Position numbers and translations under genes: made by a program | Assembly: GCA_015680685.1 (NCBI GenBank) | Contig: MNCI01001065.1 | Location: forward strand, 1,859,181-1,904,139 | DNA length: 44,959 nt | Source of the DNA: Gnetum montanum | Lineage: Eukaryota > Streptophyta > Gnetopsida > Gnetales > Gnetaceae | Direction: 5' to 3' | Notes under the pieces: generated by a model | Told to the model about the DNA's origin: nothing | Databases searched by the model: none | Seen by the model: the letters and a program-made list of their open reading frames with translations, nothing else | In this document: piece after piece, positions 31,806 to 42,339 of the stretch | Layout: every line of letters starts with the position of its first letter | Numbering within the stretch: the first letter of the stretch is position 1

Positions 31806-32274
31806 TTATGAAATTTAAGTTCGAGATGGTCATACTTATGGCCTTTACGAACTACGAATAAGCGATAGCAATCAGGATAACAATAATGAAAACTTAAGTA
31901 ATTAACAAAGTAAAAACATCTTAAACTATGGAATGCATAAAATAGCTAAGTCCAAATGTTGCAAAGAATTCTTGAATAGTTTGTCTTTATTGTCGTCATG
32001 CCAATGGGCTCAAATATATCAACACTCGAATAAAGAGCCGATCACTTTTCTTACACCTGCTGCGAGCACTTGGAAAATATTCTATCTCCTCTGGGAACAA
32101 ACTGTAAGAGCTTCACTACAACCAACTGAAAAGATGCCTAAATGAGGTGGAAGGCCCTCTTATTTATAGGCTGAGATAGGCAGCTGCGTAAATGGGGCCA
32201 CGTCGATGAGGCCGCATATACGTAGCCCCGTATATGCGGCCTAGTCGACACAGTGACTTAATGACACTTCATCA
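31806..32274 (-). repeat. Truncated 3' LTR of Athila-like copy B
   Basis: The U3 and R portion matches LTR A at 25715-26189. About 410 bp of the LTR's 3' part are missing; the break is at GTTCGAGATGGTCATACTTATGG, where protease sequence takes over. TATA box CTATAAATA is at 32161-32169. The start (- strand) TGATGAAG at 32274 follows polypurine GTCGTGGGGGTA. Confidence 0.85.
32210..32241 (-). promoter_or_regulatory. U3 palindrome of LTR B
   Basis: The 13-bp arms 32210-32222 and 32229-32241 (GGCCGCATATACG and its perfect complement) enclose a 6-base loop. They lie about 40 bp upstream of the TATA box, as in LTR A. The perfect arms could form a hairpin or bind a dimeric factor. Confidence 0.65.
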
Positions 32275-32288
32275 TACCCCCACGACGA
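32275..32288 (-). other. Polypurine tract of copy B
   Basis: CGTCGTGGGGGTA on the - strand abuts TGATGAAG of the LTR. It is the clearest of the three copies of this tract in the window. Confidence 0.65.
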
Positions 32289-32447
32289 AGCAAAAACTCA
32301 TCCTCGAGTTACTTTACAATTTGGAAGGTATGGATTCTTATTTACAACACACATAACTTAAACACATACATGACACACACATGACACAACATGAATTTGA
32401 CCAAGTGCTCGAGTTACAGAGGAGGACAATTACAAAAATGGCAGTGT

Positions 32448-35320
32448 TTAGAGACAAAATTGAACACCTCGCTGGTCCTGGAGCCTTTGCTGTGTAGGAT
32501 GATGCACAAAATTGTTAGAGAAGATCACACCATCCCTCGCTGGTTTTGACAGACCTTCTCCAGCCTCTGGCCCATGCGTTGGTGGTGGTGCGAATGACGA
32601 TTGCCCTGCGGCAGCTGCAACTTCTAGAGGTAACCGGAAAGCCTCCAAGAGAGCCCTCATCTTTTCTTCTTTACTTCTGGGATCGTTCACGGTCCAGGAA
32701 ACTTCTCCAATGTGTGCTAGAAATGGAACTTCCCAAGGGCATGGCAGCACTAGAAAGAGTTCTTTCAAGTTGACAAACCAGGCTACGAACTTCTTGCGTT
32801 CGATGTCGAATGCTCAGATTAATGCCTGAAACTGCTAGTAGTCATTCATTCTTTGGCACAAGTCCTCAGCAATGGTGTGTTGGCCTTCAAAGCTCGTGCG
32901 GAGAACCTCAAGTTTTGTGTTTGTCATTTGCAGCTTCTGCTTTGTTGCTTTGTGCACCTGGAACTCTCCCTTGTATAGGGAATACGAGGTTTCCACTTGT
33001 TTTTCCAATTCTAACCGCGGTCTCCCAGCTGTGAGCATAGCCAATTTTGCATATCGGAGGTTAGCCAACTCCATGTACTCTATCATTTCCTCAATCTGCA
33101 GCTCCTTCTGAGAATGCCATACATCGCTTCCCTCTCAAACCTGCTGGAGCACTTGGTTTATCTTGGCTTTAGCGACTTGAATGTGTTTCTCATTTATCTC
33201 CTTCTACAATCCCACTTGGTCCCTATAATGATTTTTGACTTTTTCAAATTTCAAGGCCTCATTTTTCCAAGTGGCAATTTCAATTGCAAACTTCTATCGT
33301 AATGCCCGAACCTCCTCCATTGACAGATTTCAATTTTTAGTAGCTAACCTTCCTATATCAGCGTTCACCCTCTTCCTACTGTTGATGGATGAAAGTTTTT
33401 ATGTGTTCATTTTCTGCACCAACATTGTGCAGGCGATGAACCTCCGTAGTTAGTCGTACGTTCTCCTGCCGAACCTTTGCCAAGTCCTTCTCTAAATGAT
33501 ACGCTCGGGCGTCTGCTACGGACTTGTCGAGGATCGCTATCTCCCGCACATCCTCAACGATCTGAAGTCTAAGTTGAAGCTATTGAAAAGCTTCATCCCT
33601 GGTGATTTCGTGGTTGAGGATAGCTAGATCGGCATGTTGGGCTCTTAATTGGGCTACCTCAGTTGCCAAGTGCTAACAAGCAACTTGAGCAGCTTCAAGT
33701 TGCCCTTCCAAAACAAGGCTCTTATCCCTTGCCGAGAGTAGCTCTGACTAGGTTGCAATAATGTTGTCTGGAAGGTCAAAGACATCCGAAAGTGGTTGCC
33801 CAGTTCCCACTAGTTGGTCCAATAGCTCTTCGTGTTAGGCTATGTCAATCTGGCTACATGAAGTTCCTGCAAACACCTGTACATCTTGTAGTCCATGAAT
33901 GTTTGGTACAGGTGCTGCCGATGCATTAAGAGCCGTAGCAATTATGTCAGCAACCACTTTGGCTGCAACTTCCTATCCCTAGTGCTACATCACCAGGACC
34001 GTCACCTCCTCACCATCTTCCAAGCGTACTGAGAAGGTAGCAGCATTCCTTGAGATTTCGGAAAATAACTGTTGGATTAATCTTGATACATCTCAGATGT
34101 TTGGATCTGTTCTAGTTGGAACTTGTGCTCGGGCGGCGGAGAATATCGACCCTACCCTTTCAAGCAAGCTAACTAATTGAGCGACTTGCTCCAAGTGGCT
34201 CATGGTAGGGCAATAGACCGAAGGGTCTTCTCCTCCACCAGTCCTGCTAGATTGCTCTTGCTAGCTCAAGAGCATTTCCCAGATCTCGTAGATGTATTTT
34301 GCTATGTTTTACGAGCCAGGGTGTGTTATTTGTGTAGGTGGTGGAGGTGGTTGCTGCTTCTCCTACATCTGTGTGGCAGCAGGAGTTTTGTCTTTCATCA
34401 TCTCTCGCCACGAGGCAATTGGGTGTGCCAGATTACATCATTGGAATATTGTGCTATCCCTACCCATTTGCACAACTTTCAGATTAAGCAGGGAAAGGGG
34501 AGAGCTCATCTTCCACGTTCGTTCTTAGCGAACCTCTTTTCAATCTCCAAAAATAGCAGCTGTAGAAGACTCATGGGAAATTTCTCACTCAAGGTAGCAC
34601 ACGCATGAGCGGAGAAGGCTATGATTTTACTAGGTCTTACCGTTGGGTTCAGGTGGTAAGACGCGATCTTTGATTACACTCTCTCTACTGTGGTTAAGGA
34701 GCCAAATTCCTTGCGCTCTACCCCATAGCACCATTTGGTCCATTCCACCTTTACCTCTGGATCGACCTGCTTTGGAATTTCTACCACATCTGCCCCAATT
34801 TCGAGCAACCTCAGAGCCTGTGCTATCACTTCTAAAGAGTAAGAGACAAATGTTTTTGATTCTTACTCTAGACCCTAGTTGTCGATTCGTCAAGAAGAGA
34901 TAAGTTTCTCCTAAGTACCATTCACCACTGGTTGTGATGATTGGCCACATCGGAGAGTTTTGCAATTGGAGCCTCACGTCTTCTGGCGCGTTCTCAAGGA
35001 ATGGTCCAAAATTTAACTCTTGAAGGACCATTCGCTGCATCTTGTATGGCATGATAGCATCAAGGCAAGCTTGGGTCAGGGACACCTCAAGCCGTGGTGC
35101 TACATAAGGGGTCTCACCCCTGAGTGATTGCTCGCCATGAATCTCCTCTTCAGGAATCTGATGAACGAATTCCACGTCAGGTCTTTCTCGGAAGGGCCCA
35201 GTTGCATGTAAGCCCTCTACATGAGTTGGCCATTGCACCTCATCCCCTTCCCGTGCATGGGTGCTTGTCCTTTGGCTACGATGGTCCTTGGTCCCTTGGG
35301 TGCCTCGGTTTGGGTGCCAT
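32448..35320 (-). pseudogene. Long extra ORF downstream of integrase, coiled-coil protein (copy B)
   Basis: It starts MAPKPRHPRDQGPS after the acceptor and spans about 957 codons, collinear with copy A. The longest open stretch (34630-35376) covers the conserved N-terminal region: LEVSLTQACLDAIMPYKMQ, VLQELNFGPFLENAPEDVR, SGEWYLGETYLFLTNRQ. A Pro-rich linker (PPPPPTQ) lies near 34340. The middle and C-terminal parts are coiled coil (EEMIEYMELANLRYAKLAML, LELEKQVETSYSLYKGEF), and the C-terminal tail (KEEKMRALLEAFRLPLEV) is conserved in both copies. Stops are mostly TAG where glutamine is likely. A frame change occurs near codon 20-25. No membrane segment is seen. Not recognised as a known family. 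Confidence 0.75.
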
Positions 35321-35548
35321 CTGCAATCAACATAATTGCCTATTAGACCGTTCATAAGTAGCTTAAGATGGTCCATATATACCTTCTCAGTTTGACCAAG
35401 TTATGTTGTTGGCACAAGCACACTGTTAAGTCTTCCGAAGCGTTAATTTATGGGATAGGTCCAAAGTTTTCATAATTAACCCATTAATTATAGTTAATTA
35501 CACAAAGGCGTCCCCCCCCCCCCCCCACCCCCACGACTGAGAGCATAC
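35321..35548 (-). other. Candidate intron before the extra ORF (copy B)
   Basis: AG/GTATGC and TTGATTGCAG/ATGGC bound a 228-nt interval. The sequence after the donor includes a long G run on the - strand (C run on + near 35512-35528) in place of GTCGTGGGGGGTGAAG of copy A. Donor and acceptor are retained while the interior differs by about 50 nt in length. Confidence 0.55.
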
Positions 35549-35692
35549 CTATGGGTGCTTAAAAGGGCAAGGATTGGTTGATGTGAACTCACAACGGAAT
35601 GTAGGTTCGTTGGGAAAGGTTAGGCAGAAAAAATGGCAAAAACTCCCCTCAATTTGGACTCCAAATGATGAAAAATGACAAACTGCGATGGG

Positions 35693-35764
35693 GTATATAT
35701 AGGAGTTAGGCGCTGCGTCGACGGGGCTGTGTATACATAGTGACTGCGTCGACAGGGCCCCATC
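35693..35764 (-). promoter_or_regulatory. Internal promoter candidate upstream of the extra ORF (copy B)
   Basis: TATA box CCTATATATAC lies at 35693-35703, preceded on the - strand by GCAGCGCCTAACT and by GTCGACG and GTATAC palindromic pieces (GTCGACGCAGTC, GGGGCCCTGTCGACGC). The arrangement matches copy A and the LTR promoters. The palindrome is less regular than in copy A. Confidence 0.45.
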
Positions 35765-37380
35765 GACACAGGTGTGTTTACCCGTTGACTAGCATTAACC
35801 AACCCATATAAAGCCCAAAATGATGAATTTGAAATGCCAAATTGAGGCAGTTGAAGCACGTGAGAGGCCCAGACATTAGGAAGGTGATTAAGCTCGAAAA
35901 AGAGACAAACATAGGAGAACGGGACTCAAAAAGAACTCCACAGGAGATAAATCAAGTGATGGGACCTGAAAACTAGTCAACCATGAAATCCAAAGGATGG
36001 GAGGCTTAACAAGCGGGACCAAGAAGATGCAGGTGGGTCCTCCCCATAGCAGGCCATAACCTTGGTAGCCCCTGCATAGCCCCAACACCAAGGTCTGTGG
36101 GCCCTGGTCCAAGAAATGATGTTCACTAGGTAAGACTCCTACCCAAGAGATCCCGCCAAGGCATGGGAAACCCATGGATACCATGACACAATTTCATGAT
36201 ATAAAATAGGTAGTGAGGTGAGAGATGGAGAGAACGGGGTGAGGAGAGAGAGACGAGAGAATGGTATTCCGATCGTCGGTCACATGAAACCCCATGTGTA
36301 GATGTGGTTAAGTGACCCAGTAAAACCGTTCCTAAGTTCAGACCCAAAACCATCCGCATTCAGTGACATCGCAGCAATAGACGAAGTCCCGGCCAGCCCC
36401 CAAGGAAGCAAGAATGACCCCACAGAGAACCACCACTCCAACAAACGTGAGAGGAAGGACGTGGAACAGGACAAAGTTAGAGGAAACCAAGGAAGTCCCA
36501 TAACTAGTGCGGTGGCCTGTTAGAGGCAGTCTAAGGGGTGTGCTTTGAATTCCCACATGGTGATTTTTTTGTTCTTTTTCAGGGGAACCACACCATGCAA
36601 AGATCCATGCATGTTCGCATGCATTCGACCAAGGGGTGTGCTTTAAATCCTCATGTTTTTTTTTGTGTTTTTTAGATTTTTCAATGAGGACCACACCATG
36701 CAAGGTCGAACTACCCAAAAGCTTTCGTGGAGAGAATGACGTGGAGTGGTAGGAAATCCGTAAGGACACACCAACAATCCAAGGGATAGAAGAGAACAAT
36801 CAATATTGCAATCCCCTTGAAGTCACACCCGATTCAAGCCAATCGATCATCCCTAAGTCTGGGAACTACACAAGTCACACAGTAATTACAATGTTTTTAA
36901 GTGAAGGGGTTACATGTTCTCAACAAAAGGAAAACCATGGAGTGGGTGAATGGGTGGACGACGTGAACTCACTACCGATTTTATGAGCGGAAAGTAGACG
37001 TAAAGTCCAAAAAGAACCATGCGAGGGCAGAAACTAGACAACTAGGTGGACGAGTGTACATTACCCATCGCAACAAAAACCATCCACGCCAGACATCTAA
37101 AGACAACAAGATGATAGATTAGCAATTACGCGAAAAATAAAACATTCAGAAAGAAATGAAAAATAAGTAAAGAAATAAAAAAATGTACGAAGAATTTGCA
37201 AAAGTATAAACAATGGTGAAAAACAAAAAAGAGAAACAAAAAATGACAAAATGGGAAGGGGGTGTAGTGGAATGGATCAGCAGGGATGATGGTCTCCCCC
37301 ACAATTAGGTGGAAAGGAGGAGACATGAAAAATGGAGTGTGGCCGTCCTAGTGATGATGAGGTGATTGCACTTGTTGAGT
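35765..37380 (-). other. Non-coding region between integrase and internal promoter (copy B)
   Basis: About 1.6 kb collinear with copy A. Frames such as 36338-36799 are open here but are not preserved in copy A, so I do not call a gene. A roughly 100-bp duplication is present: two blocks at 36531-36610 and 36632-36710, each GGGTGTGCTTTRAATYC then ACCACACCATGCAA. It may serve as leader, packaging or regulatory sequence; this is unproven. Confidence 0.55.
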
Positions 37381-38650
37381 GGAGTTCGCGGAAAGGTTTC
37401 AGTTGTTGGCGGTTGACTAACTGTGTTCTGGTGGGGTCCACAGGTTTATCGATGAGCAAGGCCCTGGATGGGAAGGTTTCGGAGACAATATAAGGTCACT
37501 TCCACAGTGTTTGAAACTTAGTCTATTGGGATACGTGTGAGGGGTTCCAATACAGCACCTTGTCTCCACATCTAAACGTGACCTTCCAAATCCTAAGATC
37601 ATGTCATTTTTTATTATAGGCCTTATGGATCTCATTGGAGGATAGGGCCACTAATCAGTTCTCATCTAGCACACTTAAATTGATCAGTCATGCACGTTGT
37701 GCTAGCGGTAGGTCAAGACCCAAGTCACTGGTGGTGGATAGTGTGCGGAGTTCGACTTGAATTGGAAGTGCTGGCAACTTTCTGTACACTAACTCATAGG
37801 GAGAGTACCCTACAGGAAGTTTCCAAGTGGAGCAATAGGCCCATAGGGCATCGTTAAGCTTAGTGCTCCAATCCCTCCTATATTTGCTGATGGTTCGGGT
37901 AAGGATCTTGGTGATCTCCCTATTGGTGAGTTCGGCCTGCCCATTGGCTTTGGGGTAATAGGGAGTTGTAAATTTATGCGTTACCCCTAAGCACTGCATG
38001 AGTTTCCAAAAAGTGACACCCGTAAAATGAGTTCCATTATCATAAATGAGTGCATGTGGTACTCCAAACCTGTTAATGATTTGTTGTTGGACAAATCGTG
38101 TAGCGATGTTCAAAGAATAGTCAACGACGGCTACCGCTTCTACCCACTTTGTACAATACTCAATAGCTACGATGATGTATGCCTTTCCATTTGACAGGGG
38201 TGTGATGGGTCCCATGAAGTTGATGCCCCAAATGTCAAAGGGCTTTAGTGGCTAGATCCACTGTTGAGGTCCCTTAAATCATGTCATCATCCCACCGTCT
38301 CTCTAGCATCGTTCATAGGAGTAGGCAAACCATTGTGCATCCCTGAAGATGGTGGGCCAATAATACCCTGCAAGCATGATCTTAATGGCAATGCGGCGTC
38401 TAGCATAGTGGCCCCCACAAGGGCCCTCATGAGCATCCTGGAGGACGCGCAGCGTATCATCATTAGGGACACACCATCGAACCAAGCCATCTGCGCACAC
38501 CTTGTAAAGGTGGCCATTGATCTCCATGAAACGCTTAGCCTTATGGAGAAACTGTTGTTTCTGCCGATGGTTCCACTCTTTTGGCAACTCTTGAGTGGTG
38601 AGGTAGGTGAGGATGTGGTTGAACCAAGGGGATTCCTTGGGCACTTACGG
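37380..38650 (-). pseudogene. Athila-like integrase (copy B)
   Basis: The zinc-binding region reads LQDAHEGPCGGHYARRRIAIKIMLAGYYWPTIF, then YSYERC (one Cys replaced). In the core, D lies in PFDIWGINFMGP at 38234-38236, D in LIYDNGTHF at 38039-38041 and E in GQAELTNREI at 37931-37933, spaced with exactly 35 residues between the second D and E, so the DDE triad is intact. The C-terminal GDKVLYWNP...KPFRELH ends near 37380 without a chromodomain. A frameshift lies near 38220-38310. Confidence 0.9.
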
Positions 38651-38689
38651 AACAACTTCACCTGTGAAGAGAAGTTCATCTGAAAATTG

Positions 38690-39060
38690 GTCAAATAATG
38701 GCTCCTCCTCTTCTGCGTCATCCCATTGCAACCGAGACAAGTGGTCAGCAACCACATTCTCAATCCCCTTCTGATCTACCATGGTAAGATCAAACTCCTG
38801 AAGAATCACCAGCCACCGGATTATGCGAGGGCTCATCATTGGTTTGTTTATCAGGAACCGGATAGCACTATGGTCAGTATGCACAAACACCTTGTATCCG
38901 AGCACATAGTGCCAAAATTTATCCAAGGCGAACACCACCGCCATCAACTCCTTTTTGGTGGTGGTATAGTTCAACTGAGCACTCACAATGCTACGGCTTG
39001 CACAGTGGATATAATAAGGATGTTTCTAATCATCACACTATGTAAGCATGACTCCCAAGA
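38690..39060 (-). pseudogene. Athila-like RNase H (copy B)
   Basis: The frame 38645-38986 contains TTTKKELMAVVFALDKFWHYVLG and VFVHTDHSAIRFL, followed by VVADHLSRL. Upstream, in a broken frame, FHIMTDAFNYILGVML has the first catalytic Asp. The E and second D are present, and the C-terminal A-D-H-L-S-R-L is the usual Athila signature. Stops lie in the first third. Confidence 0.88.
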
Positions 39061-40000
39061 TGTAGTTGAATGCGTCCGTCATAATGTGAAAGGCTCTGGA
39101 CCAATTAGGGGCTCGTAGAACTAGAGTTTCTACGAGTTTCTATTTTAGCACTTGGAATGCGGACTCGCACTCCTTGGTCCAGATGAATGGAGTGTCCTTC
39201 TTTGTCAGCTCTACCAATGGCTTGGCGATCTTCGAGAAGTTTTCAATGAATCATCGGTAGTAACCAGTGTGTCCAAGGAATGACCGAACATCTTTGATAG
39301 TACTTGGTTGGCGGGTGATTCCTTAGATAACCCTGATCTTTTCAAGATCTATGCTAATCCCTGTTTGTGAGATGCGATGCCCCAGCACGATGCCTTCTTG
39401 GACCATCAAACGGCTCTTCTGCCAATTGAGCTATAGATTGGTGTCTACACACCTTTTCAAAACCTGCTCCAGACGGTCCAAGGCTTGCTTGAATGTGGCC
39501 CCATAGGTGGAGAAGTCATCCATGAAGACTTCCACCCCATTGCCAATTTATTGCTAGAAGATGCTCAGGACAAGGCGTTGGAACATAGCAGGCGCATTGC
39601 ACAGGCCAAAGGGCATCTTCTTGTATGCAAAAGTCCCCCATGGACTCGTGAAAGTAGTTTTGGCCTAGTCCTTTGGTGCAATTTGGATTTTGTTATAACC
39701 ACTATAACCATCCAAAAATCTGTAGTGGTGGTGCCCTGCTATGGTGTCCAACACCTGGTCCACAAATGGGAACGAGAAGTGGTCCTTGAAGGTCGCCATA
39801 TTGAGCAACCATAAATCAATACAAACCCTCCACTTACCATCTTTCTTGGGCATGATAACGAGTGGGCTAACCCATTCGCTATCAGCGATAGAATAGATGA
39901 ATCCTGCCTTTAGCAATTGTTCGATTTCATCTTTTACAACCTACTTCAATTTGGGATTCAACCGTCTTTGTGGCTATCGTCGTGGCTTCATGGAAGGGTC
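39060..40000 (-). pseudogene. Athila-like reverse transcriptase (copy B)
   Basis: LLKAGFIYSIADSEWVSPLVIMPKKDGKWRVCID opens the palm (39665-39916), followed by YRFLDGYSGYNKIQIAPKD, GTFAYKKMPFGLCNAPAMFQR and VFMDDFSTYG with both catalytic Asp codons (FMDD at 39515-39526). The thumb (VLGHRISQTGISID, SFLGHTGYYRxFIENFS) follows. The usual spacer of about 15-20 residues between K-K and W-R-V-C-I-D is absent. Frameshifts and TAG/TAA stops interrupt it. Confidence 0.92.
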
Positions 40001-40379
40001 AAGATAGATCCGATGCTGGTAGACCTTGGGATCAACTCCAATCAACTCAAGATATGACCATGAGAATGCAGCAACCCATTTATTTACCACCTCTAGCAAC
40101 TTCTTCTTCTGTTCTGGAGCAAGGGTGGCATTAATGATTACCGACTTTCCATTTTGCTAAAATGCATACTCTAAGTGAGCCGGTAAAGACTTTAACTCAA
40201 GGGCCTCTTGTTTGAAGCTCTCAGGGATTCCTAGCTTCCTCCAGTCATCTTGGTTATCAACAGTGAAGACCTATTGTTGAATCTCTTCCATTTCATCTCT
40301 GCTGTCAATGTAGGCTTGTACAAGCCCCTCTGATGGTTCCATGCACAATGTGCTGCTAGTAGGATCAGCTGTCAGCCAC

Positions 40380-41104
40380 TAGGTGCCCTCTTGGTTAGTG
40401 GCTGCTGTGTACAGGCACTGTTGAACAGGTGAGTCCTTGGTACACCGACTACATGCTTGAATGGATATCTGCTTAGCGGACCATAATTGCTGCACACAGT
40501 TGCACCCTAAGTCACTGTATGCGATGCATGGAACATGTTTCTTCTCAATCTTCCCGAAAGGAATTTCTTTTGAAATTTCAAGGGATAGATCACGGAGGCC
40601 TAGTCGTGCATCCACTGTGCTTAGCCAGGCCCTTCCCATGATGATTGGGAAGTTTCCCTTACAGCTCTCTACACAGATGACTAGGAAATCAGCAGGATAG
40701 GACCACCCACAAACGGTGGTCACAATGTCCTCCATAAATCCCAAGGGAATGGTGATGGACTGGTCTACTAACTTAAGCTGGATGTTGCTCTTCTTTAATG
40801 GGGATAGGTTCCAATTCTTGTACATATCATAAGAGATTAAATTGACCCCTAAACTTGAGTCCAAAAGAGCTTTGCATGGCTCATTCCCTACCACCTGAAG
40901 ATATATGAGGGGGCTTCCCAGATCAGTCAATTTCTGGGAAAGGTGACCAGCCTTGATCCAGTCGGTCACAGCATGCGTGAGCATGACCGTCTGGACGTTG
41001 GAGTGCTGTTGTTGTTGGCTTGGAGGCTGCTCTGGCGGTGGAGTAGTGGAGGCACTTGTAGGTTCAAAGGCACTGGCCACAGGTGTATGCGAGGGTATGT
41101 TCAA
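40380..41104 (-). pseudogene. Athila-like aspartic protease and Pro/Gln-rich linker (copy B)
   Basis: The 241-codon frame starts in a low-complexity linker (ASTTPPPEQPPSQQQQH) and enters the protease: CKALLDSSLGVNLISYDMYKNW, then PIIMGRAWLSTVDARLGL. The catalytic motif D-S-G/T-A has become D-S-S-L (Asp codon 40859-40861), so it is probably inactive. The HCNCVQQLW...CTKDSP tail leads to the RT linker. The 40300-40575 part recurs in copy A. Confidence 0.85.
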
Positions 41105-41562
41105 ATTATTGGGCCGGAAAAAGGGACTTTTCTGTGGCTTGGGTTTCAGTCCACTTGGCTGGGGTGCCGGTTGTAAGTTAACAACCCTTGTAGCATTTTG
41201 TTGCGATGGCTATGGCAATATCTCTCCCTGCATCGGAGGTGCAGGTGGTAGTTGAGTGGGGTGTTGTGGAGGAGTGGCAGGAGAAGGTGATGGAGGGTAG
41301 AAGAGATGTGGGTTTTCCCCTCGGGGTGATGGAGATTGAGGGTGAAAATACTCTGGGGGGTGGTAATGACTTTGAAAGGCCGCATGGTTGGAAGAGTCCC
41401 TTGGAGAGACCGGTTGTTGAACATAGTACCCATAAGGATCTGGCTATTTGTAAGGGTACTGCTACCTTGGAGGTGGCATCCCCCATGTTTGTGGGTGCTG
41501 CCACTGTTGGAAGTATTCATACAGTTGCGATGGTGCTCCACTTGGATAGTATCCTTGCTACT
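41105..41562 (-). pseudogene. gag C-terminal Pro/Gln-rich linker (copy B)
   Basis: In the frame continuing from gag the residues include GYYPSGAPSQLYEYFQQW, PPPR, YHPPEYFHPQSPSPRG and PPSPSPATPPQHP. This tail between the gag zinc knuckle and protease is proline- and glutamine-rich and looks disordered. It is separated from gag by the solo LTR; FHQ on one side and QGYYPSG on the other join in frame with one TAG codon. Confidence 0.7.
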
Positions 41563-42339
41563 TGATGGGACGCAATATCGCATGGGCCACGATATCACGT
41601 TGTCCCCCTTTGTTTAAATAAGAGGTGGCTCTCCCTTTTTTTCTCATCTAGATCTAGACCGTAGCAAAACTCTAGCAGTTTGATCCCTCCAGAGATAGAA
41701 TATTTTCCATGTGCCCGCAGTAGGAGCTCCAAAGTGAACGGATCTTTATTCGAGCAAATATTGTACCTGAACACATATTTGTGTACGGAAATAAAGACAA
41801 ACTTCTTGGATAAACCTTGCAGTGCATGGAATAGGCTAATTAGGAATTTATTTATTGTTATTTACTGTTTACCATTTAAATGCTTTATTAGTAATTAAAT
41901 CTCTCTCAACCCTTCTCTCCTAGTTAACTGCCTCAGTACGACCGCTTCGAGCACATGCATTACACTTGGTGATCCCAACAACGATTAGCGTTTGGTAACC
42001 AAGGTTGCATTGGTTTAGGGTGTGAATGATAAGTGGGAACGGATGCTGACGCTAGGCTAATTAAGGCTTAGTTAGTTACTTAGAGTTAGTCAATTAGTCT
42101 CTTTAACCCTTTACCTTATCATCATAGGAGATAAAACAGACAAGCTATAAAAATCATATACCTTGAACTTACTTAACCATACACCGTGACAACTACAAGT
42201 AAGTTTGGGAAGACAATGAATAATTAACCTTAAGTGTTCCATGAGGCTTGTAGGCACTTAGTCTGCGGAGTTTGACCAGATCGCGTGTGCTATGCTCGTA
42301 TTCGTATGGTTGAGTGTAGGGGTACCTTGCCACTCATCA
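41563..42339 (+). repeat. Solo LTR of the Athila-like family inside copy B gag-pol
   Basis: The 777-bp LTR runs TGATG...CATCA on the + strand, opposite to its host element. It matches LTR 1 (960-1932) but lacks about 200 bp, mainly in U3. TATA-like TTTAAATA is at 41613-41620. Flanks read TTGCTACT on the left and CTGCTACT on the right, so a target-site duplication of 5 bp with one mismatch, or a 7-8 bp one, is possible. No internal sequence or polypurine tract accompanies it, so it is a solo LTR. Confidence 0.88.

Noticed and set aside
34177-34608. A 143-codon + strand ORF
   Set aside because: It is the complement of the Pro-rich linker region of the extra ORF in copy B and has no counterpart frame in copy A beyond fragments.
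36338-36799. A 153-codon - strand ORF in the post-integrase region
   Set aside because: Copy A aligns in DNA, but indels shift the frame repeatedly, so there is no sign of selection for protein coding.
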